A DNA stretch of 13,394 nt, taken from positions 9,448 to 22,841 of the forward strand of contig DHMD01000060.1 of NCBI GenBank assembly GCA_002405615.1. Reading direction: 5' to 3'. The DNA is from Christensenella sp. UBA4651. GTDB lineage: Bacteria > Bacillota > Clostridia > Christensenellales > UBA1242. The notes beneath the pieces were generated by a model. The model made no database searches and had not been told where the DNA came from. It worked only from the letters and a program-made list of their open reading frames with translations. Each line of letters begins with the position of its first letter. The stretch's first letter is position 1. This document shows positions 1 through 6,930 of this stretch, one piece after another. The position numbers and the translations under genes are program-made.

Positions 1-1
1 A

Positions 2-574
2 GCCAAATTTGACCCTGATAGTATTAGGTATTTTTGTATTGCGAATGGGCCAGAAAAAAGGGATTCAAACTTTACCTTTGAGGACTATCACGCACTACAC
101 AATAGCGACATCGTCAACAAATTCGGTAACTTTGTGAACAGAACTCTCAATTACAAGGGCTTGGACGGCTTCTTGCCAACTGGCGAAATGGACACTGAGA
201 TTAAGGATGAGATTTCTAGGACATATGAGGCTGTTGAGGCTAATATTATGGAGAATGAATTTAGAGCAGCGTTGGAAAATGTGATGACTTTGGTCGAGAA
301 CGCAAACAAGTATTATGACGCAAAGCAACCTTGGGTGCTATACAAACAAGAGGACAAGACCGAGTTTAATAACTGTATCTATACTTGCGTGCAAATTATC
401 GCAAACTTGTCAAATCTTTTTGAGCCATTTATGCCGTTCTGTGCTAAGAAAATCAGAGATTACCTAGGATTAGACGCAAAGCCAAGTTGGAATTTTGTTG
501 AGGTGAAAACCAATAGGAATTTCGGCAAATTTGAGCCATTGTTTACTAGACTTACAGAAAAAGATGTATTATAG
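2..574 (+). CDS. metG: Methionyl-tRNA synthetase, C-terminal part (5' end outside window)
   Basis: The reading frame is open from base 2 and stops at TAG 572-574. The visible 190 residues are the C-terminal part of class I methionine-tRNA ligase, which charges tRNA(Met) with methionine in the cytosol. Directly seen: the linker after the catalytic domain (FTFEDYHALHNSDIVNKFGN) and the helical anticodon-binding domain, with the family-typical segments NKFGNFVNRTLNY, NKYYDAKQPWVLYK and LFEPFMPFCAKKI, ending in FEPLFTRLTEKDVL. The catalytic HIGH and KMSKS motifs lie upstream of the window. Many bacterial MetG proteins continue after this point with a tRNA-binding OB (Trbp111-like) domain. This one stops about where that linker would begin, so it seems to be the short form. 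A strong terminator follows at once. Identification rests on family recognition of the anticodon-binding domain and is quite secure. Confidence 0.93.
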   Translation, partial: AKFDPDSIRYFCIANGPEKRDSNFTFEDYHALHNSDIVNKFGNFVNRTLNYKGLDGFLPTGEMDTEIKDEISRTYEAVEANIMENEFRAALENVMTLVENANKYYDAKQPWVLYKQEDKTEFNNCIYTCVQIIANLSNLFEPFMPFCAKKIRDYLGLDAKPSWNFVEVKTNRNFGKFEPLFTRLTEKDVL

Positions 575-584
575 ATTGCAAAAC

Positions 585-614
585 GAGCGGGTTACAAGAC
601 CCGTTCTTTTTTTT
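585..614 (+). terminator. Rho-independent terminator after metG
   Basis: An 8-bp GC-rich stem (GAGCGGGT 585-592 with ACCCGTTC 599-606, one G-T pair, six-base loop) is followed by eight T (607-614). It lies 10 bases after the metG stop and separates metG from the next gene. Confidence 0.9.
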
Positions 615-627
615 GCTATATAATTCC

Positions 628-669
628 GTAGAATTTATTGCAAATTGTGTAAAATTTTGTAGAATTTAT
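628..669 (+). repeat. 11-bp direct repeat pair upstream of the -35 box
   Basis: GTAGAATTTAT occurs at 628-638 and again, identical, at 659-669. The copies are 31 bp apart start to start, about three helical turns, so they lie on the same DNA face. The second copy ends one base before the TTGACA. This is the arrangement expected of an activator or tandem operator site, but the binding protein is unknown. Each copy also contains TAGAAT, so an AT-rich UP-like element or weak alternative -10 boxes are possible instead. Confidence 0.5.
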
Positions 670-670
670 C

Positions 671-699
671 TTGACAGTTTGGGTGTCTTGTGGTACTAT
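671..699 (+). promoter_or_regulatory. Sigma-A-type promoter of the 729-1211 gene
   Basis: Perfect -35 TTGACA (671-676), 17-bp spacer, -10 TACTAT (694-699) preceded by a TGn extension (691-693). Expected transcript start is near 706, giving a leader of about 23 bases. It is the strongest-looking promoter in the window. Two copies of an 11-bp direct repeat lie directly upstream (628-638, 659-669). Confidence 0.85.
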
Positions 700-728
700 A
701 AAATCGAAATTTTTAAGGTGGTAGTTTT

Positions 729-1211
729 ATGAGTTTTATAGAGAAAGTGGCAGAAAAAGATATTATGCTTTTTGCGAGAAAAAATTTGATTGGCAAATAC
801 AAGGAGTTGAACACTCTATGTATGCAGAGCGAGAGGGTTAAGTCGGGCTGGTTTGTAGAGCACCGCTTCGAGGACGAGGCTGGTTTTGTTGCAAAGGAGG
901 GTTACATTTTTGTTGATTTTGCTATAAATTATGTAGCAGGGCAATCACAAGACGCAACTCCTTCGAGAGAGTATTGGCAGTCAATACAACAAGTTTATAG
1001 AGATTTTATGACTGAACAATTCGGCACAGAGTATACAGAAGTGTTGGACAGAAATAAGGCTAAGGCAGAGGCGATAATGGCTAACTATACAGCAAGAAAG
1101 CAAGAGCAAGCCCGTATTCAATCCGTTGTCAATGGCTTGATTTGTGCAGATAATTTAGGCAAGGCAGAAGAATCACAAAAATCTGACGAGATTAGTCAAG
1201 AGCGTGAATAA
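729..1211 (+). CDS. Hypothetical protein, 160 aa, soluble, charged C-terminus
   Basis: I do not recognise the family. The start is ATG 729 with ribosome site AAGGTGG (715-721) seven bases upstream, and the gene has its own near-consensus promoter and a terminator after the stop, so it is a single-gene transcription unit. The protein has no signal peptide or membrane segment. Residues 1-100 look like a compact alpha/beta domain (an N-terminal helix, a strand segment GYIFVDFAINYVAG, an aromatic stretch SREYWQSIQQVYRDF). Residues 105-140 are probably one long helix (DRNKAKAEAIMANYTARKQE), and the last 20 residues are charged, acidic and probably disordered. No catalytic or metal-binding motif is obvious. 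Codon use resembles its neighbours, so nothing indicates recent transfer. The reading frame is well supported; the function is unknown. Confidence 0.8.
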   Translation: MSFIEKVAEKDIMLFARKNLIGKYKELNTLCMQSERVKSGWFVEHRFEDEAGFVAKEGYIFVDFAINYVAGQSQDATPSREYWQSIQQVYRDFMTEQFGTEYTEVLDRNKAKAEAIMANYTARKQEQARIQSVVNGLICADNLGKAEESQKSDEISQERE

Positions 1212-1246
1212 AAAAAGAACCCACAATTTGGTTGGGTTCTCTTTTT
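1212..1246 (+). terminator. Bidirectional terminator between convergent genes
   Basis: Stem AGAACCCA (1216-1223) pairs with TGGGTTCT (1233-1240) around a 9-base loop. On the plus strand it is followed by TTTTT (1242-1246); on the minus strand the A-run at 1211-1216 supplies the U-tract. It therefore serves both the 729-1211 gene and the minus-strand operon ending at 1245. Confidence 0.85.
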
Positions 1247-1817
1247 ATTCTTCTGTTACCAGTTCTTTTTCTTCTGGAATTTCCAATTCTTCTATCTCAT
1301 TTACTGTATCTTCTTGCGAACTTTCGCTAGTTTTATCATCATCAACTGATTTGCTAAATACAAATAGTTTTTGATAAAAAAATTCAGATACAAAATTAAT
1401 AAGCATTGTCGAGATAAGCACAACATACTCATTCCAACCGATGTCCGTCAAATTTTGCCCGAGTAGGGTAGACAGCGGAGTAAAAATTATGTAGTAAAGT
1501 ATCACTAGCGAAAACGCACGAGGGATATTGTTTGTCGATTTGAAAGTTACTTTTCTATTAAATGTGAAGTTAAAAATTATTGACAGAATTAACGAAATCA
1601 AGTAGGCGGGCCAGTAGGTAACGCGACACAACTCATTGAGTAGAGTGAATGAGCCAATCTGGACAATCGCCGCACCCGCAGAGAAGCAAGTGAAGAAAAA
1701 TGCCTGTTTGAGTACCTTAATAAAAGGTTTTTTAGTTTTTACCGCTGCACTAACCTTTTGCTCATCTAATTTGTCGGGTTCTTGCGTTTCGTTTTTGTTA
1801 TTGTCTATTGTTTCCAT
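1245..1817 (-). CDS. GtrA-like integral membrane protein with acidic tails
   Basis: A 190-aa membrane protein with about four hydrophobic helices between residues 38 and 155. The segment FNFTFNRKVTF (82-92), between helices 2 and 3, matches the signature loop of the GtrA family (small four-helix proteins thought to help move lipid-linked sugars, such as undecaprenyl-phosphate-glucose, across the membrane in surface-polysaccharide decoration). The N-terminal 30 residues are polar, and a C-terminal tail of about 35 residues is strongly acidic (EEs and DDs). Both tails are extra compared with the usual 120-150 aa. The gene starts 17 bases after the stop of the upstream phosphodiesterase gene, so they are co-transcribed. 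Its ribosome site is weak (AAGGA about 11 bases upstream). The partner glycosyltransferase is not in the window, so the substrate is unknown. Confidence 0.82.
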   Translation of the reverse strand: METIDNNKNETQEPDKLDEQKVSAAVKTKKPFIKVLKQAFFFTCFSAGAAIVQIGSFTLLNELCRVTYWPAYLISLILSIIFNFTFNRKVTFKSTNNIPRAFSLVILYYIIFTPLSTLLGQNLTDIGWNEYVVLISTMLINFVSEFFYQKLFVFSKSVDDDKTSESSQEDTVNEIEELEIPEEKELVTEE

Positions 1818-1834
1818 TGAGTAGTTTTTCCTTT

Positions 1835-2989
1835 TTATTTGTTGGACTTGTCCCCGTAAATTATTAGAGGAACTCGCATTTCTGGGAGCGTCAGCCCTCC
1901 GTGTATGCCGATAGGCTCTGGACGAGCAGCACCATAAATAGTAGAAAAGACGAAAGAGCAGTCATCGGTCGCACAAGCGAGATAATCGCCCAAAAGGTTA
2001 TCCAACTCATCGTGCGGAATACCATCTCCCAAGAGTCCGCTTTGCAGCACCTCTTTTTTACTAAAAAGTATAAATTTGTCGCTAAAATATTTCTTAAATA
2101 GTTTCTTGAACTCTTTTTGCCTATCTGGCTTTACCACAAAACTCATAGCCCTAGTGCAACCAGTTGGCATCATATACAGAGTGTCGACAAAATCGGGGTA
2201 GTGCGTCAAATCACGAACCTCTTTGTTGAGAATTTGACCGTGGTCAGCAGTAATCAAAAATAGTGTATTTGGACATTTCTGACACAAATCCTCAACCTGA
2301 TAATTTAGGTCATTTATGAGTTTGCTAACTTCGGGCGAATTGTACCCGTACTTGTGCATTTCGCTATCGGGCGAGTCGAGATACCCATATATGAGCCTCT
2401 TACCATCGAGATTGCACAGAGTCGTTATGTATTCTGCCATATCCGTCATATTGTTGCAGGTTACTTGGGAAGTGCTGAAATTATCCCTCGCATTAGCGGG
2501 GCAAACGGTGTAAGCATGCAAATCAGGATTTCGCTCGCTAATCTGGTCGAGAAAACTCAAATACGGTATATTGTAATGTGCCACATCTTCTTTTGGGGCT
2601 TTTTTCCTACTAAACATATCGGTGTTGGTGTAAACATTGATAGTTTGCCCCAAATTTTTGAAATACAGAAAATGCCCCCACCAAGCGTGTTCTGCTGGGG
2701 TAAGTCCCGTTTTGAGACTGACAGTCGCTGGGACGGTGCTACTAGGGAAGACCGCACTCAACTCTTGTGCAAAATTCCTGCGTAAAAAACTATTTGCAGG
2801 CAAAATGTCCTGCAAAATTTTTTGTCCCATACCATCTAATAATAAAATTACTACATTCTTGTATCCCTTTGCCAACTCTCTATCTACCGCCGCCAATGTC
2901 TTGTGCTTTGGCTCGATTCCAAAATACTTTTGTATAGAGCAGGTGAGATTGACACAGCAATTATTATAATCTGGTAATTCTATACGCAT
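1835..2989 (-). CDS. Alkaline phosphatase-superfamily phosphodiesterase/pyrophosphatase
   Basis: A 384-aa protein of the type I phosphodiesterase/nucleotide pyrophosphatase group, with the expected two-metal site all present in order. These are Asp52 in ILLLDGMG, the presumed nucleophile Thr85 in VFPSSTVPATVSLKTG, Asp208 and His212 in DSPDSEMHKYG, Asp249-His250 in ITADHGQ, and His363 in GIHGGLTLPEMRVPLIIYG. Such enzymes cleave phosphodiester or pyrophosphate bonds in nucleotides, sugar nucleotides or phospholipid head groups; the sequence does not say which. There is no signal peptide or membrane anchor, so it is probably cytoplasmic. The start codon shares one base with the stop of the upstream gene (TAATG at 2991-2987), and GAGG lies about seven bases before it, which suggests translational coupling. 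It is the second gene of a three-gene operon. Confidence 0.88.
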   Translation of the reverse strand: MRIELPDYNNCCVNLTCSIQKYFGIEPKHKTLAAVDRELAKGYKNVVILLLDGMGQKILQDILPANSFLRRNFAQELSAVFPSSTVPATVSLKTGLTPAEHAWWGHFLYFKNLGQTINVYTNTDMFSRKKAPKEDVAHYNIPYLSFLDQISERNPDLHAYTVCPANARDNFSTSQVTCNNMTDMAEYITTLCNLDGKRLIYGYLDSPDSEMHKYGYNSPEVSKLINDLNYQVEDLCQKCPNTLFLITADHGQILNKEVRDLTHYPDFVDTLYMMPTGCTRAMSFVVKPDRQKEFKKLFKKYFSDKFILFSKKEVLQSGLLGDGIPHDELDNLLGDYLACATDDCSFVFSTIYGAARPEPIGIHGGLTLPEMRVPLIIYGDKSNK

Positions 2990-3450
2990 TATTTATCCTC
3001 GTCTGGTGAAGTGCTAGCGTCAGGTTGCCTTGCCAAAGCAATTTCAATCAATTGCGGGTCAAAGCCAGCCTCTGCATAAGCCTCCTTCAATTTGTTGAGA
3101 TAGTCCTTGCTTGGTTTACCGTAATTCAACTTTTGCTTGGTAACATAGATTTCACCACGCAAACGCATTTTACCCACGTGAGCGACAACAGTCTTGCGTT
3201 CATATAGATAAGGGAAAGACTCAAAGTTTGATAGCGTGTAACGCATTTCCTTTGGGAAGTCCCAAATAGCGACAGGCAACTTTTCGCCACGCTTTTTGAC
3301 AGCGATTGCGATTGCGTGTCCATTGAATCCCACAAATTCGAGAGCATAATTCTTTACATAGCCGTAACTAATAATTTTTGCCTCAGGGAAACTCTTTGCC
3401 AACTCATCAGTTTTGATGTTTGTACCATACGCTATAAAATATTTTTGCAT
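2989..3450 (-). CDS. Gamma-glutamylcyclotransferase-like (GGCT/AIG2) protein
   Basis: A 153-aa protein of the GGCT/AIG2-like fold. Residues 3-13 (KYFIAYGTNIK) form the substrate-binding YGxN loop near the N-terminus. Glu77 in LSNFESFPYLYERKTV sits where the family's catalytic glutamate is found. Known members release 5-oxoproline from gamma-glutamyl peptides or amines, or act on modified amino-acid amines; the actual substrate here is unknown. The frame extends upstream to an ATG at 3528, but I chose ATG 3448-3450. A perfect GGAGGA (3458-3463) lies seven bases before it, the protein then begins at the conserved strand, and the longer version would start inside the promoter. It is the first gene of the operon leading into the phosphodiesterase and GtrA genes. 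Confidence 0.82.
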   Translation of the reverse strand: MQKYFIAYGTNIKTDELAKSFPEAKIISYGYVKNYALEFVGFNGHAIAIAVKKRGEKLPVAIWDFPKEMRYTLSNFESFPYLYERKTVVAHVGKMRLRGEIYVTKQKLNYGKPSKDYLNKLKEAYAEAGFDPQLIEIALARQPDASTSPDEDK

Positions 3451-3508
3451 CAAAAAATCCTCCTTGCTTGGTTGAGAGTCATTGTTGGGCTCAAACCAAT
3501 TCCATATT

Positions 3509-3537
3509 ATTATATCTATTTTTGGCAAAAATGTAAA
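3509..3537 (-). promoter_or_regulatory. Sigma-A-type promoter of the GGCT-phosphodiesterase-GtrA operon
   Basis: Read on the minus strand: -35 TTTACA (3537-3532), 17-bp spacer, -10 TATAAT (3514-3509). Expected start is near 3502, giving a leader of about 50 bases before ATG 3450. The -35 begins only 4 bp beyond the hairpin that ends the upstream gene. Confidence 0.8.
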
Positions 3538-3563
3538 ATAAAATCACTCTATTTGAGTGATTT
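3537..3563 (-). terminator. Terminator of the CoA-ligase gene
   Basis: Perfect 9-bp stem AAATCACTC (3541-3549) with GAGTGATTT (3555-3563) and a five-base loop, seven bases after the stop of the 5678-3570 gene. On the minus strand it runs into TATTTTA. The U-tract is short and shared with the next promoter, so some readthrough is possible. Confidence 0.75.
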
Positions 3564-3569
3564 TTATTG

Positions 3570-5678
3570 TTAAAGCACAATTCTAGCGTCCACAACGGAG
3601 ATTTCGCCTTTTTCACTAATCATAATTGGGTTAGCATCAATTTCGTTGATTTCAGGGAAATCGGTAACCAATTGACTGAGTTTGAGTAGGCAATCACGCA
3701 ATTCTGTTTTGTCCGCAGCAGAGTTGCCTCTCAAATTACCCAAAATATTTTTTGCCTTGGTACTGTCAATCAGTTTTGTGGCATCTAGCGGGGTAAGAGG
3801 GCAAGGGCGGAACGCAATTTCTTTGAGTGCCTCGACAAAAATTCCTCCCAAACCAAACATCATCTGATGTGTGCCATTCTTATTCACGATTCCTGCGACC
3901 AATTCACGGCTCGCTCCCTTGATTTGTTGCATAACGACAACACCATCCAATGTTTCGATAATTTTCGCCTCACGAAGTCTGTCCATCAACCTCGTCCAAT
4001 GTTCAATCAGTTCAGCCTCAGACTTGATATTCGTTACCACACCGCCAACATCAGATTTGTGAGTTACTGTTTTACTCGACATTTTGAGTACAACGGGGTA
4101 GCCAATCTTATTTGCAATTCGTTTTGCATCAGCGATACTTTGCGCATTCCCAAATTTGGGAGTAGGTAACCCATAATTTGCGAAAATTTGCAAACTCTGC
4201 AATGTAGTTAACTGACTAATACCGTCCGCCTTCGCCTCTGCCAAGATTTGAGCTGTAGCCTCTTTGTTTACTTTCAAGTTGACTTTTTCTTCCGTCCCTC
4301 GCTCATCCAAGTAGCGTTTGCGTTCTACAAGTCTAGCGACACCGAGCATTGCATTTGCGATTGAGTCAAATGTAGGTATTGAACAATTTGGCAGCGCCTC
4401 TGATAACTCTCTATCAAAGTTAGTCGTTGTCAATAGCATTGCGACAATAGGTTTTTCTGGGTGCTTTTGCTTCAATCTTTCCAACGCTTCCATAATGCGA
4501 ATATCGTTTTTACCCGTAATGTATAGATAAATTACAAAGAGAATATCCACCTCTTTCGCATCGAGCAAAATTTCCGCACTCTTTTCGTATTGTTCCGCAG
4601 TCGCACTAGCGACTACATCGACAGGGTTATTTACGCTAGCGGCAGGGGATAGCACGCTACGCAATTTCGCTCTTGTTTCATCAGTTAGATTTGCTAGATT
4701 TATCCCAAAATCGCTCGCAGAGTCGGTAGCCATAATCCCTGGGCCACCCGCATTTGTAATAATCGCCAAATTTTCGCCTCTTGGTACAGGGCATTTGCTC
4801 ATAACTTGTGCCGCACTAAACAAATCACGCAAGTCAATTTCTCGAATAACCCCACAACTAGCGAACAACCCGTTTACGGTTGTGTCATCGCCTGCCAAAC
4901 TACCCGTATGCGAAACTGACGCTTTTGCACCACGAGCAGACCTACCTGATTTGATAACCAAAATCGGTTTTTTGAGTGAAATGCGAGTTGCAACTTCTCT
5001 AAATTCTTGCTCATTTGGTATTGATTCTAGGTACATAAGAATAACCTTGATTTTATCATCATTTTCCCACGCACGCAAAGCGTCAATACTATTAATTTGA
5101 CACTGATTGCCCAAAGAAATCATTTGAGCTAATCCGATTTTTAGACTAGGTAGCATATTTATTATACCGCTAGCCAACGCTCCCGACTGTGTAGCGAAGC
5201 CGATACTCCCGACAGTCGGTTGTAGAGGTGCAAAACACGCATTTAGACTGAATTTGCTATCAGTATTTATTATTCCAAGGCAGTTTGGGCCAACTACCAC
5301 CATATCGTTCTCATCGGCATATTCTCGAATTTGGTTCTCCATTGCTTTGCCCACTTCGCCAGTTTCCTTGAACCCGCTGGAAATGATTACCACATTCTTG
5401 CATTTTGCGGCGTTACATTCTTGCATTACGCCCAAAACGGCAGGGGCAGGGACGGCAATTATAGCAGTATCTACGACAAAAGGCACTGCGCCAATGTTTG
5501 GGTAGCATGGCACGCCACAAATCTCATCAGCTTTTGGGTTAATTGCCACCAATCTGCCCGTAAACCTCGCCTCGGTCGCCCTCAAAATTAGCTCATTACC
5601 CACGCTGCCCGCCTTTGTGCTAGCACCGATAATCGCTACCGAACTCGGGTGCATCAACTTAAATAAATCTCTATTCAT
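3570..5678 (-). CDS. ADP-forming acyl-CoA synthetase (acetate-CoA ligase type), fused alpha-beta
   Basis: A 702-aa one-chain NDP-forming acyl-CoA synthetase. It reversibly converts acyl-CoA + ADP + Pi to acid + ATP + CoA; in fermenters this usually makes ATP from acetyl-CoA. Domains in order: CoA-binding Rossmann domain (about 8-130; VAIIGAS 14-20, GPNCLG 130-135), the ligase-CoA domains with the phosphorylated histidine His257 in SVSHTGSLAGDD, then a C-terminal ATP-grasp domain (about 480-700) with GYPVVLKMSSKTVTHKSDVGG. There is no GNAT domain, so it is not a protein acetyltransferase of the Pat type. Start at ATG 5678 with GGAGG four bases upstream, somewhat tight but the only good site. 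It is monocistronic and divergent from the MBL hydrolase. Acyl specificity cannot be read from the sequence. Confidence 0.92.
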   Translation of the reverse strand: MNRDLFKLMHPSSVAIIGASTKAGSVGNELILRATEARFTGRLVAINPKADEICGVPCYPNIGAVPFVVDTAIIAVPAPAVLGVMQECNAAKCKNVVIISSGFKETGEVGKAMENQIREYADENDMVVVGPNCLGIINTDSKFSLNACFAPLQPTVGSIGFATQSGALASGIINMLPSLKIGLAQMISLGNQCQINSIDALRAWENDDKIKVILMYLESIPNEQEFREVATRISLKKPILVIKSGRSARGAKASVSHTGSLAGDDTTVNGLFASCGVIREIDLRDLFSAAQVMSKCPVPRGENLAIITNAGGPGIMATDSASDFGINLANLTDETRAKLRSVLSPAASVNNPVDVVASATAEQYEKSAEILLDAKEVDILFVIYLYITGKNDIRIMEALERLKQKHPEKPIVAMLLTTTNFDRELSEALPNCSIPTFDSIANAMLGVARLVERKRYLDERGTEEKVNLKVNKEATAQILAEAKADGISQLTTLQSLQIFANYGLPTPKFGNAQSIADAKRIANKIGYPVVLKMSSKTVTHKSDVGGVVTNIKSEAELIEHWTRLMDRLREAKIIETLDGVVVMQQIKGASRELVAGIVNKNGTHQMMFGLGGIFVEALKEIAFRPCPLTPLDATKLIDSTKAKNILGNLRGNSAADKTELRDCLLKLSQLVTDFPEINEIDANPIMISEKGEISVVDARIVL

Positions 5679-5685
5679 TTTTCCT

Positions 5686-5727
5686 CCTAAATTTAGTAAT
5701 TTAATGATAATTATACCCTAATTTAGG
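5686..5727. promoter_or_regulatory. Candidate operator: two CTAA-TTAG palindromes
   Basis: CTAAATTTAG (5687-5696, perfect) and CCTAATTTAGG (5717-5727, perfect around a central T) have centres about 30.5 bp apart, close to three helical turns. One lies between -35 and -10 of the CoA-ligase promoter and the other overlaps its ribosome site. The layout suits a repressor, but the regulator is unknown and AT-rich intergenic DNA makes short palindromes common. Confidence 0.4.
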
Positions 5728-5738
5728 ATTTTAGTCTA
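5710..5738 (-). promoter_or_regulatory. Promoter of the CoA-ligase gene with a palindrome in its spacer
   Basis: Minus strand: -10 TATAAT (5715-5710), 17-bp spacer, weak -35 TAGACT (5738-5733). The spacer holds the perfect 11-bp palindrome CCTAATTTAGG (5717-5727). Confidence 0.6.
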
Positions 5739-5747
5739 TCAAATCTG

Positions 5748-5776
5748 TTGCAAAATTATTAAATTTTTGATAAAAT
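5748..5776 (+). promoter_or_regulatory. Possible promoter of the MBL hydrolase gene
   Basis: TTGCAA (5748-5753), 17-bp spacer, TAAAAT (5771-5776). The predicted start near 5783 coincides with the ribosome site at 5783-5786, so the leader would be only about 11 bases; the true promoter may lie elsewhere. Confidence 0.4.
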
Positions 5777-5793
5777 GCCGCAGAGGTAAAGAA

Positions 5794-6411
5794 ATGGAAA
5801 TTATCAAAATTGATGGGGTAGTTGCCGCCCCAGATTTGCGTAGTAATTGTTATCTAATAGTAGAGGGCGAGGAGTGTTGTATCGTTGACCCGAGTTTTGG
5901 TCTCGGTGTGGTAACGCAAAAGTTGAGAGAAAATTTTGACAAAGATGTGCGTGTTGTGTCTGTAATTTTGACACATTGCCACGCAGACCATAGTGCCGCT
6001 CTACCTGAGTTTGCTGGTGCCAAAATCTATCTGACGGCAAGGACAAGAGAAAATCTCTTGCACCCCGAGATAACTCTTTCGCACGAAATTTTGGGTAAAG
6101 ATATAGACGCAGAGGCAGTAAAAGATGATTTTGTGTTGATTGCTAGTGGCGATGAGGTGGAGTTGGTTTCGGGCTGCAAATTCCACATACAATCTACCGC
6201 GGGGCATACCTCGGATAGCATTTGTATATATGATGATAAAGATATATTTGTAGGCGACCTAATTTTTGCTAACAGGGGAGTAGGTAGGACAGATTTATTA
6301 ACGGGGAGCGGAGCGGAGTTGAGAGGTAGCCTTAGGTGGCTGTTCTCTTTGCCTACTCATTTAATTGTCCACTCTGGACATGGCGAGGATTTTGCTCTTG
6401 GCGACTGGTAA
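5794..6411 (+). CDS. MBL-fold metallo-hydrolase (glyoxalase II-like)
   Basis: A 205-aa metallo-beta-lactamase-fold hydrolase with the full two-metal site: His61, His63, Asp65, His66 in THCHADH, His138 in TAGHTSDS, Asp155 in VGDLIF, His196 in VHSGHG. The segment GRTDLLTGS...LRGSLRWLFSLP is shared with single-domain hydroxyacylglutathione-hydrolase-like proteins, which cleave thioesters. The real substrate is unknown, and a glutathione thioester is not certain. I chose ATG 5794, with GAGG (5783-5786) seven bases upstream. A TTG at 5767 in the same frame would start before the probable -10 region. The gene is divergent from the acyl-CoA synthetase, and thioester chemistry on both sides is a possible but unproven link. 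Its stop lies three bases from the convergent spmB stop, and no terminator is visible between them. Confidence 0.87.
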   Translation: MEIIKIDGVVAAPDLRSNCYLIVEGEECCIVDPSFGLGVVTQKLRENFDKDVRVVSVILTHCHADHSAALPEFAGAKIYLTARTRENLLHPEITLSHEILGKDIDAEAVKDDFVLIASGDEVELVSGCKFHIQSTAGHTSDSICIYDDKDIFVGDLIFANRGVGRTDLLTGSGAELRGSLRWLFSLPTHLIVHSGHGEDFALGDW

Positions 6412-6414
6412 ATA

Positions 6415-6930
6415 TTAGCAAATTGTGCAAGCGAAACACGCAATTATTGCAGAGATTATGTTACAAAGCAAAGCTACTGGTATAGCATACAGTAGCTTTT
6501 TTGCTTTTGTTTGGCTGATGTAAATTGTCGCAACATAAAATATGGTTTCACTGCTCCCCATAATTACACTAGCACACCTCGCCACATAACTATCCGCCCC
6601 GTAGGTCGAGTAGATGTTTTCTAGAATTGCCAAACTTCCGCTCCCGCTGAAAGGGCGAATAATCATCAGTTCGGTAAGTTCGGTAGGGATATTTATGGCA
6701 TTCATTACGGGTGAGAGGAGGTTCGCAAGTAGCGTTGTTAGCCCGCTGATTTTGAATAACTGAATTGCCACAAAAATGGTTACCAAAAATGGGAGCAAGT
6801 CTACACACAAGTTTATTGCACCTTTTGCCCCTTGTGCAAAAGTCGTGTAGGCATTGACCTTCTTTTTTGCGGAGTAGAGTAGCAGCAAAATTAGTAAAAC
6901 AGGCAGTATATATACGCTAGGGTTAATCAT
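6415..6930 (-). CDS. spmB: Spore maturation protein B
   Basis: A 171-aa polytopic membrane protein, close to the usual SpmB length. Family landmarks: the hydrophobic N-terminus, LLPFLVTIFVAIQLFKISG, RPFSGSGSL (92-100) and MGSSETIFYVATIYIS (124-139). It belongs to the nucleoside-recognition (Gate) domain proteins. In Bacillus, SpmA and SpmB act together with the penicillin-binding protein DacB in spore cortex maturation and core dehydration. Here the start codon overlaps the spmA stop by four bases (ATGA at 6930-6927), a tight coupling. Only a weak AAGG lies about 11 bases upstream, so its translation probably depends on spmA. No dacB gene is adjacent. Confidence 0.92.
   Translation of the reverse strand: MINPSVYILPVLLILLLLYSAKKKVNAYTTFAQGAKGAINLCVDLLPFLVTIFVAIQLFKISGLTTLLANLLSPVMNAINIPTELTELMIIRPFSGSGSLAILENIYSTYGADSYVARCASVIMGSSETIFYVATIYISQTKAKKLLYAIPVALLCNIISAIIACFACTIC

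Noticed and set aside
3451..3528. N-terminal extension of the GGCT-like protein from ATG 3528
   Set aside because: It would begin between the -35 and -10 of a good promoter and has no ribosome site. ATG 3450 has GGAGGA at ideal spacing and starts at the conserved strand.
3570..5678. Several plus-strand open frames antisense to the CoA-ligase gene
   Set aside because: They have no ribosome sites or family features and are shadows of the well-supported 702-aa gene.
5767..5793. TTG start 27 bases upstream of the MBL hydrolase ATG
   Set aside because: It overlaps the probable -10 region. ATG 5794 has a GAGG site and family-typical N-terminus.
5679..6411. The CoA ligase and MBL hydrolase as a new thioester-handling system
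   Set aside because: They are only divergent neighbours with separate promoters. Both belong to broad families, so adjacency alone does not support a joint system.
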